Source: an uncultured Acidimicrobiales bacterium (lineage in GTDB: Bacteria > Actinomycetota > Acidimicrobiia > Acidimicrobiales > SZUA-35). Taken from it: a stretch of DNA of 64,000 bases. Below are positions 34,817 to 43,636 of the stretch, in pieces. Each line of letters begins with the position of its first letter. The first letter of the stretch is position 1. Where the stretch lies: assembly GCA_937922045.1 (NCBI GenBank), contig CAKZXA010000051.1:45366-109365 (forward strand), given 5' to 3'. The notes below the pieces were generated by a model, which did no database searches, was not told the origin of the DNA, and saw only the letters and a program-made list of their open reading frames with translations. The position numbers and the translations under genes were made by a program.

Positions 34817-35716
34817 ATGGCTTCGGTCCTGGTTGACGTTCTTGGTCCTGTGGCGTTGATCGTGGCTCTTGGCGCCTTGCTCGGTCAGCGCTTCTCGATC
34901 GACGCTGGGTCCTTGTCGCGGCTCGCCTATTGGATTCTTGGGCCGGCCTTCATGTTTGAGATTCTTCACGACGCCGACCTGGCCGCCGACGTAGTAGCAG
35001 GCCTGCTCTTCGCCGCAATCGCCGGTATGACGGTGGCCTTACTCTTCACGGTCACCATCTTGCGGATGGCGCGTACGCCGTATGCGGCGACAGCAGCCGC
35101 AGCCATGACGTCGGCCTATGGCAACGTTGGTAACGCCGGGTTGGCCATCTCGGTCTTCGCCTTGGGGGAGGATGCGTTGCCGACCGCAGGGATTTTCATG
35201 CTGGCGATCAACACCACCGGCATGATGTTAGGTGTTGGGCTGGCCCACGGGAGAAGCGGTTCGCCTCTGGCCGCTTTAGGTCAGGCGCTTCGCGCCCCGA
35301 TGACGATGGCGAGCCTCGTTGCCCTCGTCTTCAACGTAGCCAACCTCCAGCCGCCAACGATGATGGCTCGAAGTGTCACCCTCATCGCTGGAGCGCTCAT
35401 CCCGACAATGCTGTTTACCCTCGGCATCCAGTTGCGACGCAGCAGTGGTCTGTCATTGTCATTACCGACCTTGGTCTCCATGGTGGCCAAGCTGGCGATC
35501 GCACCGTTGGTGGCCGCCTCTGCCTCTGCCCTCATCGGGCTGGAAGGCGATCTGGCGACCGTTGCCATCATTCAGTCGGCAATGCCCCCGGCCGTCTTCT
35601 GTATGGTTGTCGCCCTCGAACATGACTTCGAAGCGGAGGCCGTCACGTCAAGTGTGGTGCTCACGACGTTGGCTTCGATCCTCAGCCTTCCGATCGTGCT
35701 GCTACTGGTGGCCTAG
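34817..35716 (+). CDS. AEC-family transporter
   Basis: 299 residues with about ten helices and the typical two-bundle arrangement: DVLGPVALIVALGALLGQR at the N-terminus, then SAYGNVGNAGLAISVFALGE, and a second half beginning about 170. Members export auxin-like or organic anion compounds in other bacteria and plants. The start ATG 34817 is preceded by an in-frame GTG at 34814. The stop overlaps the next minus-strand gene end by 15 bp. Confidence 0.82.
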   Translation: MASVLVDVLGPVALIVALGALLGQRFSIDAGSLSRLAYWILGPAFMFEILHDADLAADVVAGLLFAAIAGMTVALLFTVTILRMARTPYAATAAAAMTSAYGNVGNAGLAISVFALGEDALPTAGIFMLAINTTGMMLGVGLAHGRSGSPLAALGQALRAPMTMASLVALVFNVANLQPPTMMARSVTLIAGALIPTMLFTLGIQLRRSSGLSLSLPTLVSMVAKLAIAPLVAASASALIGLEGDLATVAIIQSAMPPAVFCMVVALEHDFEAEAVTSSVVLTTLASILSLPIVLLLVA

Positions 35717-36421
35717 GCCCACCTTGACTCGCTGAGGTTCATCCACTGGCGTTTTCTGAGATTGGTTCGCAAGCTGGTTGAGTATCGACCGCACGATGTC
35801 GACCGAGGTGAGAACAAAGTACTGGGCCCAAGCCAGGATACCAAAGAACTTGGCGCTGTCTTCGGCCACGAGAGCTCCACGCGCTGAGAGATCGAAGGCG
35901 GGAGCTAGCTGATCGAGAAGAAGCGACACAGCGAAGGCGGTCGCGGCTGCGACGAGAAGGCCGTAGCGGGTCCGTCTAATCTCGACGGCTTGTGTTCCAA
36001 CCCAGAACATGGCGGCCGAACCGTACACCAGGTAGGCCGACCACTTGGGCAATCCCAAAAGTGGCTTAACCAGCACGTGGAGTTGGAAGAGATCATCGAA
36101 CAACAGCAGCACGGTTAGGAGCGACCCGCCAGCCAGCATCATCGCCGCACCACGCCGATTAGCCATCTGGGCCGTCCACGATCCGAGTCCACCGCTGACG
36201 GCGGCGGCGGTCCAGCCGAGAACGCCCAGGTTCGAGACCATGCCCATGTACCAGGGGAGGCCTGAGGCATAGGTGGGGTCGAGCAGGAGGTCTTCATAGG
36301 GCACCTGGTTCTGCAGTACCATGGCGACGAGCAAGCAGCAGGCACCAAGCCAGAGCGCTGCGAGCGGCATAAGCGGTCGAAGTTGGTCACGCCTTCGAGG
36401 CGCCTGTCTCCGCTCGGCCAT
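35702..36421 (-). CDS. Uncharacterised membrane protein, six helices
   Basis: 239 residues, an Arg-rich N-terminus followed by about six hydrophobic helices (WLGACCLLVAMVL; YMGMVSNLGVLGW; GGSLLTVLLLFDDLFQLHVLV, and others). The middle part has a DD-containing helix (LLLFDDLFQLH). No family is recognised. It converges with the AEC gene, sharing 15 bp at the 3' ends. Confidence 0.65.
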   Translation of the reverse strand: MAERRQAPRRRDQLRPLMPLAALWLGACCLLVAMVLQNQVPYEDLLLDPTYASGLPWYMGMVSNLGVLGWTAAAVSGGLGSWTAQMANRRGAAMMLAGGSLLTVLLLFDDLFQLHVLVKPLLGLPKWSAYLVYGSAAMFWVGTQAVEIRRTRYGLLVAAATAFAVSLLLDQLAPAFDLSARGALVAEDSAKFFGILAWAQYFVLTSVDIVRSILNQLANQSQKTPVDEPQRVKVGLGHQ

Positions 36422-36782
36422 AGCCCATGTTCGACGGCCTTTCCCGTCTCCTTGAGCGTGGGTTGGTCGATCGATGGTGATAGTCGCCTACGGGACCCTC
36501 TGACCGTAGGTCATTGTTACTAGACGGGATAGTTGACCAATGGTCGGTTCGGTTCTGCCTGTAGCAACATTCGGCTAGCATGGCGCACAGAGTAAGCCAG
36601 AATGATCTACGTGACACTCGTTGCCGGAAAGCGAGCGTTCGGATCGGTCTCGTCGATGCTTGCATCGACGTCCAGTCTGCTGCGCCCGCGCTGGCTTTTC
36701 GAATGGTTCTCGCCGCCCCATACCGTAGGGGCACGAAGGCGAGAGCGGAGATGAATCGACGTTGGACGAGGTCGAGAAATAG
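36422..36782. other. 361-bp intergenic region
   Basis: No convincing gene. It holds the divergent start regions of 35702-36421 and the ArfA-like gene, and a 20-bp perfect inverted repeat at 36651-36670. A 68-codon plus-strand frame (36580-36786) ends in an ATGA with the next start but its residues are not protein-like. I see no clear sigma-70 promoter. Confidence 0.6.
36651..36670. promoter_or_regulatory. Perfect inverted repeat upstream of the ArfA-like gene
   Basis: CGTCGATGC and GCATCGACG are exact complements separated by TT, 113 bp upstream of the 36783 start. The tight symmetry looks like an operator or a hairpin. No regulator gene is close. Confidence 0.4.
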
Positions 36783-37805
36783 ATGACGAAGAAAGATGAA
36801 CCGATTCCAACCTGGGTCGGGCGTGCCGTATCAACCGACGAGCTTGGCGTTTCTCGAGATGCTCTGTCGGAGGCCCAGCCTGAAACGACGGTTGGCGGAA
36901 ACTCACCTCGAAGCTCGGATCCTTCTACTCGCACCGAGGGAACGTCGGCCATGCCAGCGGACAGCGGTCCAACCGGCTTGTCGCGCCTTGTGCCGCTATT
37001 GCTGGGGCTTGTCTTTACCCTTGGGCTCCTGCTCGGCGTCGGCTACGCCCTCGGTTGGTTCGATCGATCAGCGGAGTCCGAAACCACGGCGACCAGTGCG
37101 GGGGAGGATGAAACCCCCGTGACCGAAGCCAGCACGCTGGATGTCGACGAGGACCCATCGACCTCGGAGGCGACCGCTCTCGGCACCGCCGCTTCGAACG
37201 ACGGCACCACAGCCGAAGGCGATGCCGAAGCAGCCGCGGGAGACCCTCAACAACTCGATCCTCAGCTGAAAGCCGCCTATGGCGCTCGGGCAGCCGCCGA
37301 CGGCGAACAGGCCTGGGCCCTCTACCGCGATGGTGTCATCTACCTCGAAGGTGAAGTGCCATCGCAGGCCTTCGCCGATGCCATGCGTGAAGACACGGCC
37401 GAACTAGGACCAGGTCTCGTCAGGCTGGTCGAGAACTATACGATTAACCCCGACGCGCCGATTCCGCTCGACCCGCCCCTGTTTTTGCGCGAGTCGGTCA
37501 CCTTTGAAGAAGGATCAGCCACCGTCGAACGAGCCTCCGAGCGCATCGTCAACGCCGCTCCGTTCGCCGTAGTCTCCTTCTTTCCCAGCGCAACGCTAAC
37601 CATCATCAGCTATGCCGTGGCTGGTGCCGATGGCAGCCCCGACGAGGAGCTTGCTCAGGCCCGTGCTGACGCGATCATTGATCGTTGGGAGCCGCTGGGC
37701 ATCCAGCGCGACAAAGTCTCGGTTGAGATCGCCTCACCTGAAGATGCCGCCGAAGTTAACGCCACTGGCGTTGAGTTCGTCGTCCGCAACCTCACCAGTC
37801 GCTAG
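36783..37805 (+). CDS. ArfA-like single-pass envelope protein with OmpA-type domain
   Basis: 340 residues. The first 65 are hydrophilic and cytosolic, then a single helix (about 68-90, VPLLLGLVFTLGLLLGVGYA), an acidic Thr/Ala linker (95-155), a BON-like segment (GVIYLEGEVPSQAFADA) and an OmpA-like C-terminal domain (about 240-340, ITIISYAVAGADG, ELAQARADAIIDRW). The arrangement is that of mycobacterial ArfA (OmpATb), in the cell envelope. Some residues of the OmpA peptidoglycan-binding pocket appear changed. The start codon overlaps a short upstream frame by ATGA, probably by chance. Confidence 0.65.
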   Translation: MTKKDEPIPTWVGRAVSTDELGVSRDALSEAQPETTVGGNSPRSSDPSTRTEGTSAMPADSGPTGLSRLVPLLLGLVFTLGLLLGVGYALGWFDRSAESETTATSAGEDETPVTEASTLDVDEDPSTSEATALGTAASNDGTTAEGDAEAAAGDPQQLDPQLKAAYGARAAADGEQAWALYRDGVIYLEGEVPSQAFADAMREDTAELGPGLVRLVENYTINPDAPIPLDPPLFLRESVTFEEGSATVERASERIVNAAPFAVVSFFPSATLTIISYAVAGADGSPDEELAQARADAIIDRWEPLGIQRDKVSVEIASPEDAAEVNATGVEFVVRNLTSR

Positions 37806-37837
37806 ACGCAACCACGTTGGCCGCAAATGCGCCCAGC

Positions 37838-37999
37838 TAGAACGAGCTACTGACCTGGGGCCAGATGATCAGGCCGAGTACGCCGAGAGCAACGCCCAAG
37901 AATGCAAGCTTCGCCAACTTGCGCATCAGGCCCGACACGAGAACAAAGATGCCGAGTCCGATCAGAAGCATCGGCCAGTTGTTTAAGAACCAATCCATG
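37838..37999 (-). CDS. Small membrane protein (53 residues)
   Basis: Two hydrophobic stretches (NNWPMLLIGLGIFVLVSGLM and AFLGVALGVLGLIIWP) with a short basic loop (RKLAKL) between them; starts ATG 37999 and ends TAG 37838. Its start is 72 bp from the 38072 gene's stop on the same strand. Too short for most gene callers. Function unknown. Confidence 0.6.
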
Positions 38000-38071
38000 A
38001 TTCCAAATGGTAGAGCCCTTTCCGATGGTTTGTGATCGCAGGCCTGTCGGCGAGTGGGTGCGGCTATGCGA

Positions 38072-38596
38072 TCAACTATCGGCGGCGCTGTTGAGGAGAA
38101 CGCTGCGGTCGGTCTGAACAGCGATGATCGAACACTCGTTGATGCTCATCAGCTCTCCGGTCCACGAGGGTACGACTGAACGGGTTTCGCCGGGGCGCAG
38201 GCTTCGAAAGGCAGCGACGGCCCGCTTCTCTTGTCCGTCGTCATCGAGTAAACGAACCTCGACGTCGTAGTCGACCGTACCGGTGCCACCATTGTGGCCG
38301 ACCACGAGGACCGGTTCGTCGAGCGATGTCGGAGCATCACAGGCCAGGTCGACGCCGGCGTCGGGAAGGCCTACGTGAACCGACCCGGGGCGTTCTGCGA
38401 TCCATTCAACATCAGGGTTTGTTCGGACGGTCGTCGCTTCGTCTCCGGTGCTCGATCGACCAGCGATCGAGGCAAAGAAGAGGTAGATGATTGCGAACCC
38501 GATGACCACCGCGAGGGCGATGAGCACTAGCCGCAAGTGCTGCGCACTCAAGGTCACGGGTCTAGTATTACGTACATCACCAACGTCATCCACCAA
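38072..38596 (-). CDS. Membrane-anchored protein with outer beta-type domain
   Basis: 174 residues. An N-terminal helix (about 21-43, LVLIALAVVIGFAIIYLFFA) anchors a Thr/Asp-rich linker and an outer domain of about 120 residues. That domain has two Cys, in DLACDAP and in NECSII, that may pair, and a beta-sandwich-like pattern (PVLVVGHNGGTGTVDYDVEV). It is divergently placed 100 bp from the TIR-like gene. The role is unknown; an Ig-like fold is a guess. Confidence 0.6.
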   Translation of the reverse strand: MVDDVGDVRNTRPVTLSAQHLRLVLIALAVVIGFAIIYLFFASIAGRSSTGDEATTVRTNPDVEWIAERPGSVHVGLPDAGVDLACDAPTSLDEPVLVVGHNGGTGTVDYDVEVRLLDDDGQEKRAVAAFRSLRPGETRSVVPSWTGELMSINECSIIAVQTDRSVLLNSAADS

Positions 38597-38696
38597 TCAA
38601 CAAGAGCGAATGTGGTTCACCATGTCTCATGCTGCCTTGGGTTCACCGGTCCAGGCGTCCCCAACCCTGGACAGTCCTGTGGCTAAGGTATAGGCC

Positions 38697-40097
38697 GTGG
38701 GTTTGGCGATACGCAGCGGCAGTGCGCCTCACATACTGATCGGTCCATCGGGCACTGACCCGAAGTTTGACGATCTCGTGGAGGGGCTTGAGGGCTACGG
38801 ATGTGTGGTCAAAGTTTTTGATGACCTTCCGATTCAGCCACCGTTTCCGAAACGAGCTCATGCGTTGGTCGTTGTCACCAAGCGTGACACGATCGACACA
38901 CCCGACGGCCAGCGGGTCCAGGGACTTATCCGCGAAGCCGGCTTCATCGAAGGCTCATTGGGGCGCAAGCAGGTCGTGCTGCTCGTTGACGAGTCGGCGC
39001 CGCGGCTGTCCGATACCGGGCTAGACCAGATTCGTTACCCCGCCGGGAACCTGCGTCATGTTCTGCCCGACATTGTGGCCCGTTTCGGATTGGACGGCAC
39101 GCCGCTCACCGAGGATCTTGAGGCCGTCCCACCAGGCCGGACAGAACGAGATCTTCATCGACAGGTTCCGATCGTTGAGCAGCTCAGGGCGGACGACCTC
39201 AAGGTGCCGTGGGTGCTGGTCTCCCTCGTCGTTCTGGTGGCGGCCTTGGCTGGATTGCTCCTCTTCCGCAGGCTTGTCAGCGGAGAGTCGCAAGAGGCGG
39301 CTGCTGCTGCTGACGCAACCGGTGAAACGGTAACCATGCAGACGCTCGGATCGGCGCTGGCGCCGTCGATAGACGATCCACTCAGCCCGACGACGTCTGC
39401 TGACCGTTCGTCAGGACAACTACGTGGAGCGACCGCAACCGTTGATGGTGGCGACGACGACCTCCTCGCAGGCCGGCAGGCCGATTCGAGCCGTACAGGT
39501 ACAACCTACGTCACGATTCCGTCCCCTCCTTCGATCGATGATGTGACCGGCGGATCTGCGTCTATAACCCAGCAGGCGACCACCCAAGCCCCGGTGACCG
39601 AACCGGTTTCATCCACAACGACGCCAACCTCGGCCCAGCAATCGTCAACGACGGCTACACCAGCCACGACGGTTACGCAGAAGCCGGCAACAACCCAAGC
39701 GCCGCCGCCCACCGGCGTCGGTGGTGAGGGCCTCCCCGCCACCTGCTATTTCGATCTGCGAGCAAACGAGATCGTGGCTGAAGAGGTGTACTGTGATGGT
39801 TCGGGCCGCGTCGTGGTAAGGGGCTGGGCGGGCCCTTGGCACAACGAAATCTTTGCGCTGGCGATCGGCGAAGGCGTTACCGGCACCATAACCCACGAGG
39901 TGCGACCAGACGGCACCACGGACGGGCCGACCGAGCGCGAGCTTACGCCTGGCGTCATCTATTTGAACGAGCGAGACGCCGCCTACGGCGTTCATATGAT
40001 CAAGGTGCAGTTCGGGAGGGATGAGCAACACTTCCACCTGTACCAAAGCGCTGACGCTGGCGGCGAACAGGCGCTCATGACCTTCGTTGTAGATTAG
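38697..40097 (+). CDS. Single-pass membrane protein with cytosolic TIR-like domain and outer stalk domain
   Basis: 466 residues from GTG 38697. Residues 10-130 read as a TIR-like fold of the CAP12/Pycsar type: HILIGPSGTDPKFDD at the start, VVVTKRDT, then LIREAGFIEGSLGRKQVVLL (77-96), in which Glu80 aligns with the conserved catalytic Glu of that family. A membrane helix (170-190) follows, then a Ser/Thr/Pro stalk (200-345) and an outer domain (346-466) with two Cys (350, 366). TIR domains of this kind cut NAD+ in anti-phage systems. No cyclase gene is adjacent. The receptor-like topology is inferred. Confidence 0.65.
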   Translation: MGLAIRSGSAPHILIGPSGTDPKFDDLVEGLEGYGCVVKVFDDLPIQPPFPKRAHALVVVTKRDTIDTPDGQRVQGLIREAGFIEGSLGRKQVVLLVDESAPRLSDTGLDQIRYPAGNLRHVLPDIVARFGLDGTPLTEDLEAVPPGRTERDLHRQVPIVEQLRADDLKVPWVLVSLVVLVAALAGLLLFRRLVSGESQEAAAAADATGETVTMQTLGSALAPSIDDPLSPTTSADRSSGQLRGATATVDGGDDDLLAGRQADSSRTGTTYVTIPSPPSIDDVTGGSASITQQATTQAPVTEPVSSTTTPTSAQQSSTTATPATTVTQKPATTQAPPPTGVGGEGLPATCYFDLRANEIVAEEVYCDGSGRVVVRGWAGPWHNEIFALAIGEGVTGTITHEVRPDGTTDGPTERELTPGVIYLNERDAAYGVHMIKVQFGRDEQHFHLYQSADAGGEQALMTFVVD

Positions 40098-40105
40098 GAA
40101 CAACC

Positions 40106-40951
40106 TTGGATACCTTCCCGTCACCACTGGTGGGCCCTGCATGGCTTGAACAAAACCTCGACGGGGTTGTACTGGCCGATGTCCGCTGGTCGATTCCGCA
40201 AGGCCCTCATCGCGACGAGTATCTGGCCGGACACTTACCGGGCGCCATCTTCGTGGATCTGGATGAAGACCTCTCGGATCCGCCGGGACGGAGGGGGCGC
40301 CACCCCCTGCCGAGTGCCGAGGACTTTACCGCCACCCGCGCCCGCCTGGGCCTTGAGGGCCGTCCTGTCGTCGCCTACGACGATCGTGGCGGAGCGGTGG
40401 CTGGTCGCTTGTGGTGGATGCTGGATGCTCTCGGCTTGCAGGCTGCCGTACTCGATGGTGGCATGCAGTCGTGGAGCGGGCCTATCGAGACCGGATGGCA
40501 ACAGCCTGTCGCTGTCGGGGCTGAGCACCGGCAATGGCCCTCCGACCGCTTCGTGCAGGTCGACGACGTTCTGGCTGCGATCAAGGCTGGTGGCGCACTG
40601 CTCGACGCCCGCAGTGGCGAGCGGTTTGCCGGGTTCGCCAACAAGATCGACTCTCGCCCAGGCCACATACCAGGAGCCATCTCCCGGCCATGGCAGGAGA
40701 ACCTCGATGAAGATGGCCGTTTTCACAAAGCCGACGACTTGCGCAACGACTTCCAGCGACTTGGGGTTAGCGATGGAACAGGACTGATCGCGAGCTGTGG
40801 GTCAGGCGTGACCGGCTGTCACATTCTGTTGGCGGCGCGGGTGGCGGGCCTCAGTGCAGGCCAGCTCTACACCGGGTCATGGTCCGAGTGGTCAGAATCA
40901 GCGGAACGCCCGGTTGCCACGACAGCTCCAACCCAACCTGGGTCGGCGTGA
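40106..40951 (+). CDS. Sulfurtransferase, tandem rhodanese type
   Basis: 281 residues with two rhodanese folds (about 5-125 and 150-275). The catalytic Cys231 lies in IASCGSGVTGC of the second domain; the first domain has DDRGG in place of the active loop, as in thiosulfate or 3-mercaptopyruvate sulfurtransferases. It starts at TTG 40106 and follows the TIR-like gene after 8 bp. The next gene begins 5 bp after its stop, so it may share its transcript. Confidence 0.88.
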   Translation: MDTFPSPLVGPAWLEQNLDGVVLADVRWSIPQGPHRDEYLAGHLPGAIFVDLDEDLSDPPGRRGRHPLPSAEDFTATRARLGLEGRPVVAYDDRGGAVAGRLWWMLDALGLQAAVLDGGMQSWSGPIETGWQQPVAVGAEHRQWPSDRFVQVDDVLAAIKAGGALLDARSGERFAGFANKIDSRPGHIPGAISRPWQENLDEDGRFHKADDLRNDFQRLGVSDGTGLIASCGSGVTGCHILLAARVAGLSAGQLYTGSWSEWSESAERPVATTAPTQPGSA

Positions 40952-40955
40952 CACC

Positions 40956-41939
40956 ATGACCAGCGAGTCGGCGATTTCCTATGAAGACATCGCCCGAGCG
41001 GCCGAACGGCTTGCGGGAGTCGCCAACCGAACACCGGTGATAACGTCGCGACGCACGGATGCGTTGCTCGGCTGCGAACTGTTCTTCAAGCCTGAGAATC
41101 TGCAGCGAACTGGGGCCTTCAAATTTCGAGGCGCCTATAACGCGTTGAGCGAGGTGGCAGAAGGTGCTGACGCCGCTGAGGGTGTCGTGGCCTTCTCATC
41201 CGGGAACCATGCCCAAGCGGTCGCGTTGGCGGCCCGCCTACTCGGACTGCCAGCCACGATCGTGATGCCACACGATGCGCCGCCGGGCAAACGCACGGCC
41301 ACCGAGGGGTATGGGGCACAGATCGTGCTATACGACCGCTATACCGAGGACCGGGCTGAAATCGCGGCTGCCATCGCCAACGATCTCGGCTATACGCTCG
41401 TCCCGCCGTTCAACCATGCGGCTGTCATGGCGGGCCAAGGTACCGCTGGTGCCGAGTTGTTTGCCGACGTAGGGCCTCTCGACTATCTCTATGTGTGCCT
41501 GGGCGGCGGAGGGTTGATCTCCGGCTGCGCGACCGCAGCCCGTCACCTCAGTCCGGACTGCGAGGTGATCGGGGTTGAGCCCGCCGCTGGAAACGACGGT
41601 CAGCTCTCGCTACAGGCCGGCGAGCTGGTGTCGATTCCGGTACCCGACACAATCGCCGATGGCGCTCAGATCACCACCCTCGGCGGTAAGACATTCGAGG
41701 TGATCCAGCGTCTGGTGAGCGAGATCATCACCGTGGATGATGCTCAACTCGTTGAGGCGATGGACTGGATGCTCCAAACCACCAAGCTTCTCATTGAACC
41801 GACCGGGGCCCTTGCTATCGCCGGAGCGCTTTCCGAAGGTGCAGACAAACTAGCTGGCAAACGAGTCGGGGTGATCCTCAGCGGCGGCAATATCAGTCCG
41901 ACCCGCCTCGCCCAGCTGCTAGTCGAGAATCGGGTTTGA
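40956..41939 (+). CDS. PLP-dependent threonine/serine dehydratase-type enzyme
   Basis: 327 residues from ATG 40956. The PLP Lys56 is in FKFRGAYNA, and the glycine-rich phosphate loop is CLGGGGLISG. The fold-type II pattern and length match L-threonine dehydratase or serine/threonine racemase-like members without the ACT regulatory domain. It would give ammonia and a 2-oxo acid. The frame is open upstream but ATG 40956 follows the rhodanese stop with normal spacing. Confidence 0.88.
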   Translation: MTSESAISYEDIARAAERLAGVANRTPVITSRRTDALLGCELFFKPENLQRTGAFKFRGAYNALSEVAEGADAAEGVVAFSSGNHAQAVALAARLLGLPATIVMPHDAPPGKRTATEGYGAQIVLYDRYTEDRAEIAAAIANDLGYTLVPPFNHAAVMAGQGTAGAELFADVGPLDYLYVCLGGGGLISGCATAARHLSPDCEVIGVEPAAGNDGQLSLQAGELVSIPVPDTIADGAQITTLGGKTFEVIQRLVSEIITVDDAQLVEAMDWMLQTTKLLIEPTGALAIAGALSEGADKLAGKRVGVILSGGNISPTRLAQLLVENRV

Positions 41940-42329
41940 GGGACTGAGCAAGGTTGCAGCTTCGAGTAGCTCTTTGCCTTCAAGCGGGAGGAAGGCTGTC
42001 GTACCGTCCTTCATCGTGAGCTGGTCTCGGCGGCTGGAGAGATCGATAGACGCGATCTCGCTGCGGGCGATGGTCTCCTCTCCCGCCTTCGTGGCGATCG
42101 TCAGGTCGCCGCCCGTGATCCGCACCGAGGTTTCGCGAGCCTGGACGATGTAATACATCGCGCCGAGGCCGAAGATGATGGCGGCGACGATCGAGAGAAT
42201 CACCATGGGCCACATCCCGAGGATGGCAACGAGGATTGCCTGGAGGACAAGAAATAGTGTGATAGCGAGGCATGCCTTGGCCAGATTTGGCAGGCTGTTC
42301 GGCCGAAGGACAACCGGTGCAATAGTCAT
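41919..42329 (-). CDS. Small membrane protein with PH-like soluble part
   Basis: 136 residues. Two helices (ACLAITLFLVLQAILVAILG and VILSIVAAIIFGLGAMYYIV) are followed by a beta-rich region of 70 residues (VRITGGDLTIATKAG, REQLTMKDG) typical of bacterial PH-like membrane proteins. No known partner. The 3' end overlaps the dehydratase gene end by 21 bp, a convergent overlap. Confidence 0.6.
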   Translation of the reverse strand: MTIAPVVLRPNSLPNLAKACLAITLFLVLQAILVAILGMWPMVILSIVAAIIFGLGAMYYIVQARETSVRITGGDLTIATKAGEETIARSEIASIDLSSRRDQLTMKDGTTAFLPLEGKELLEAATLLSPSNPILD

Positions 42330-42431
42330 GAGGTACGAATCCCTTTCCCGTTGATACAGACGCCGCAGAGTCCGGCGCCGCCAGAGTGCTCCCAGGGATG
42401 TGCCCGCACCGGTTAGGTCGCCCGTTGTTGG

Positions 42432-43250
42432 CTACATCTGATAGGTAGCGATCGTGCAGCCGACCGCAAAGATCGGTATTGGCACGTAACAATGCACGGT
42501 ACCACGAGCGCCGCGTGCGGCGGCACTGACCGCAAGAAAGGTCCTGATCTCGAAGCCTCCCTGCCCTGCTTCGGCGTAGATCGAGGTGTCGTGGTAGTCG
42601 AGCAAGGCGGAGCGATCGTTGCGGCACCATCGGTCGAGGAAGTCTCGGTCCCAAGGTTCGTTGATCTTGCCCGAATCGGGTGTGGCGGGCCAATGAGAGA
42701 TACCGCCGGTGCCGACGACGGCCACTCGTTCTTCAAGCCGGTCGGCTGCGTGGCGTAGAGCGTCGCCGAAGTTCCACGCCCGGCTCAGGGGAGACAGAGG
42801 CGGCCCTTGGCAGTTGATGTTCACCGGAATTACCGGCACGTCGTATTCCGGGGTTAAGAAGTGCAGTGGCACCATGATGCCGTGATCAAACTTCCACTCC
42901 TGTGCATAGGACACGTCGGCATGCTCCATGACCTCAGCGATGAAGCGTTCGGAGAGTTCGGCGTTGCCGGGCACTCGCACCGGGTCGATCCCAAGCCATC
43001 CCGGATCCTCGATGGGGCCATCGTAGAAGTCGGCCATGCCAATGGCATAGCTCGGCATGTTGTTCATGAAGAAGTTGGCGAAGTGTTCGGCTGCGATGAT
43101 CACCAGAACATCGGGCCGACTCGCCTTCAGATCGTCGGCCATCTGGTGAAACGCTTGGTAGAACTCCTCGCGGGAGTCTGGGTCGGCCTGGTCGGCTCGA
43201 CCGGTTATTCCTGGTGCGTGGCTGCAGACGCCGGCAAAAACTAGGGGCAT
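42432..43250 (-). CDS. LigB-like extradiol ring-cleavage dioxygenase, catalytic subunit
   Basis: 272 residues, class III extradiol dioxygenase. Early His in VCSHAPGI and a second His in AAEHFANFF are candidate iron ligands, and a conserved GTGGISHWP with a third His follows near 190. LigB subunits open catechol-type rings at the meta position with Fe(II). The start overlaps the stop of the LigA-like gene, so both subunits are made together. Its neighbours are HpaH and HpaR-type genes, so the substrate is probably a protocatechuate-like or homoprotocatechuate-like acid. Confidence 0.85.
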   Translation of the reverse strand: MPLVFAGVCSHAPGITGRADQADPDSREEFYQAFHQMADDLKASRPDVLVIIAAEHFANFFMNNMPSYAIGMADFYDGPIEDPGWLGIDPVRVPGNAELSERFIAEVMEHADVSYAQEWKFDHGIMVPLHFLTPEYDVPVIPVNINCQGPPLSPLSRAWNFGDALRHAADRLEERVAVVGTGGISHWPATPDSGKINEPWDRDFLDRWCRNDRSALLDYHDTSIYAEAGQGGFEIRTFLAVSAAARGARGTVHCYVPIPIFAVGCTIATYQM

Positions 43251-43636
43251 CAGACATCTCCTTTAGCGTCGGTTGGATTGACCGGAGCCGTCGAGTCCTC
43301 GGAGCGGAGCGCCTCGGTGTGAGCTTCGGTGCCCTCGTAACCGCTCATGGCGTACACGCCTTCGCGCACGGGGCCGTGCTGTTGGATACCGTCGCGCATT
43401 AGCTGGAGGTAGTCGGCCCAGGCGATCTGATGAAAGGCGGCAAAGTGCATCAGGATTTGGCCGTTCACGCCGAGGTGATAAAGCAACCCGACATCAGCGC
43501 TGGTCAAGGCTGAGCGTTCCTCGTCGGTGAGGTCGTAGCTGTCGAAGAGGCCGGTCTCGCCCGACCTATACCGGCTCTGTACCTCGGGGCTTCGGTTGAG
43601 TTCGTAGAGGAACTTCTGTACGTAGTAGAGACTCAT
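43250..43636 (-). CDS. LigA-like dioxygenase alpha subunit
   Basis: 128 residues, all-helical, with FLYELNRSPEVQSRYRSGE and LTSADVGLLYHLGVNGQIL, typical of the LigA domain that covers the LigB active site. It has no catalytic residues of its own. It precedes the LigB gene on the minus strand and overlaps it; its own start is close to the hydratase stop (overlap at 43633-43636). The presence of LigA and LigB rather than a one-chain HpaD is the notable point. Confidence 0.85.
   Translation of the reverse strand: MSLYYVQKFLYELNRSPEVQSRYRSGETGLFDSYDLTDEERSALTSADVGLLYHLGVNGQILMHFAAFHQIAWADYLQLMRDGIQQHGPVREGVYAMSGYEGTEAHTEALRSEDSTAPVNPTDAKGDV

Noticed and set aside
36580..36786. 68-codon plus frame ending in ATGA with the ArfA-like start
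   Set aside because: Residues are Arg/Ala-rich without fold pattern and there is no SD; the ATGA is likely chance.
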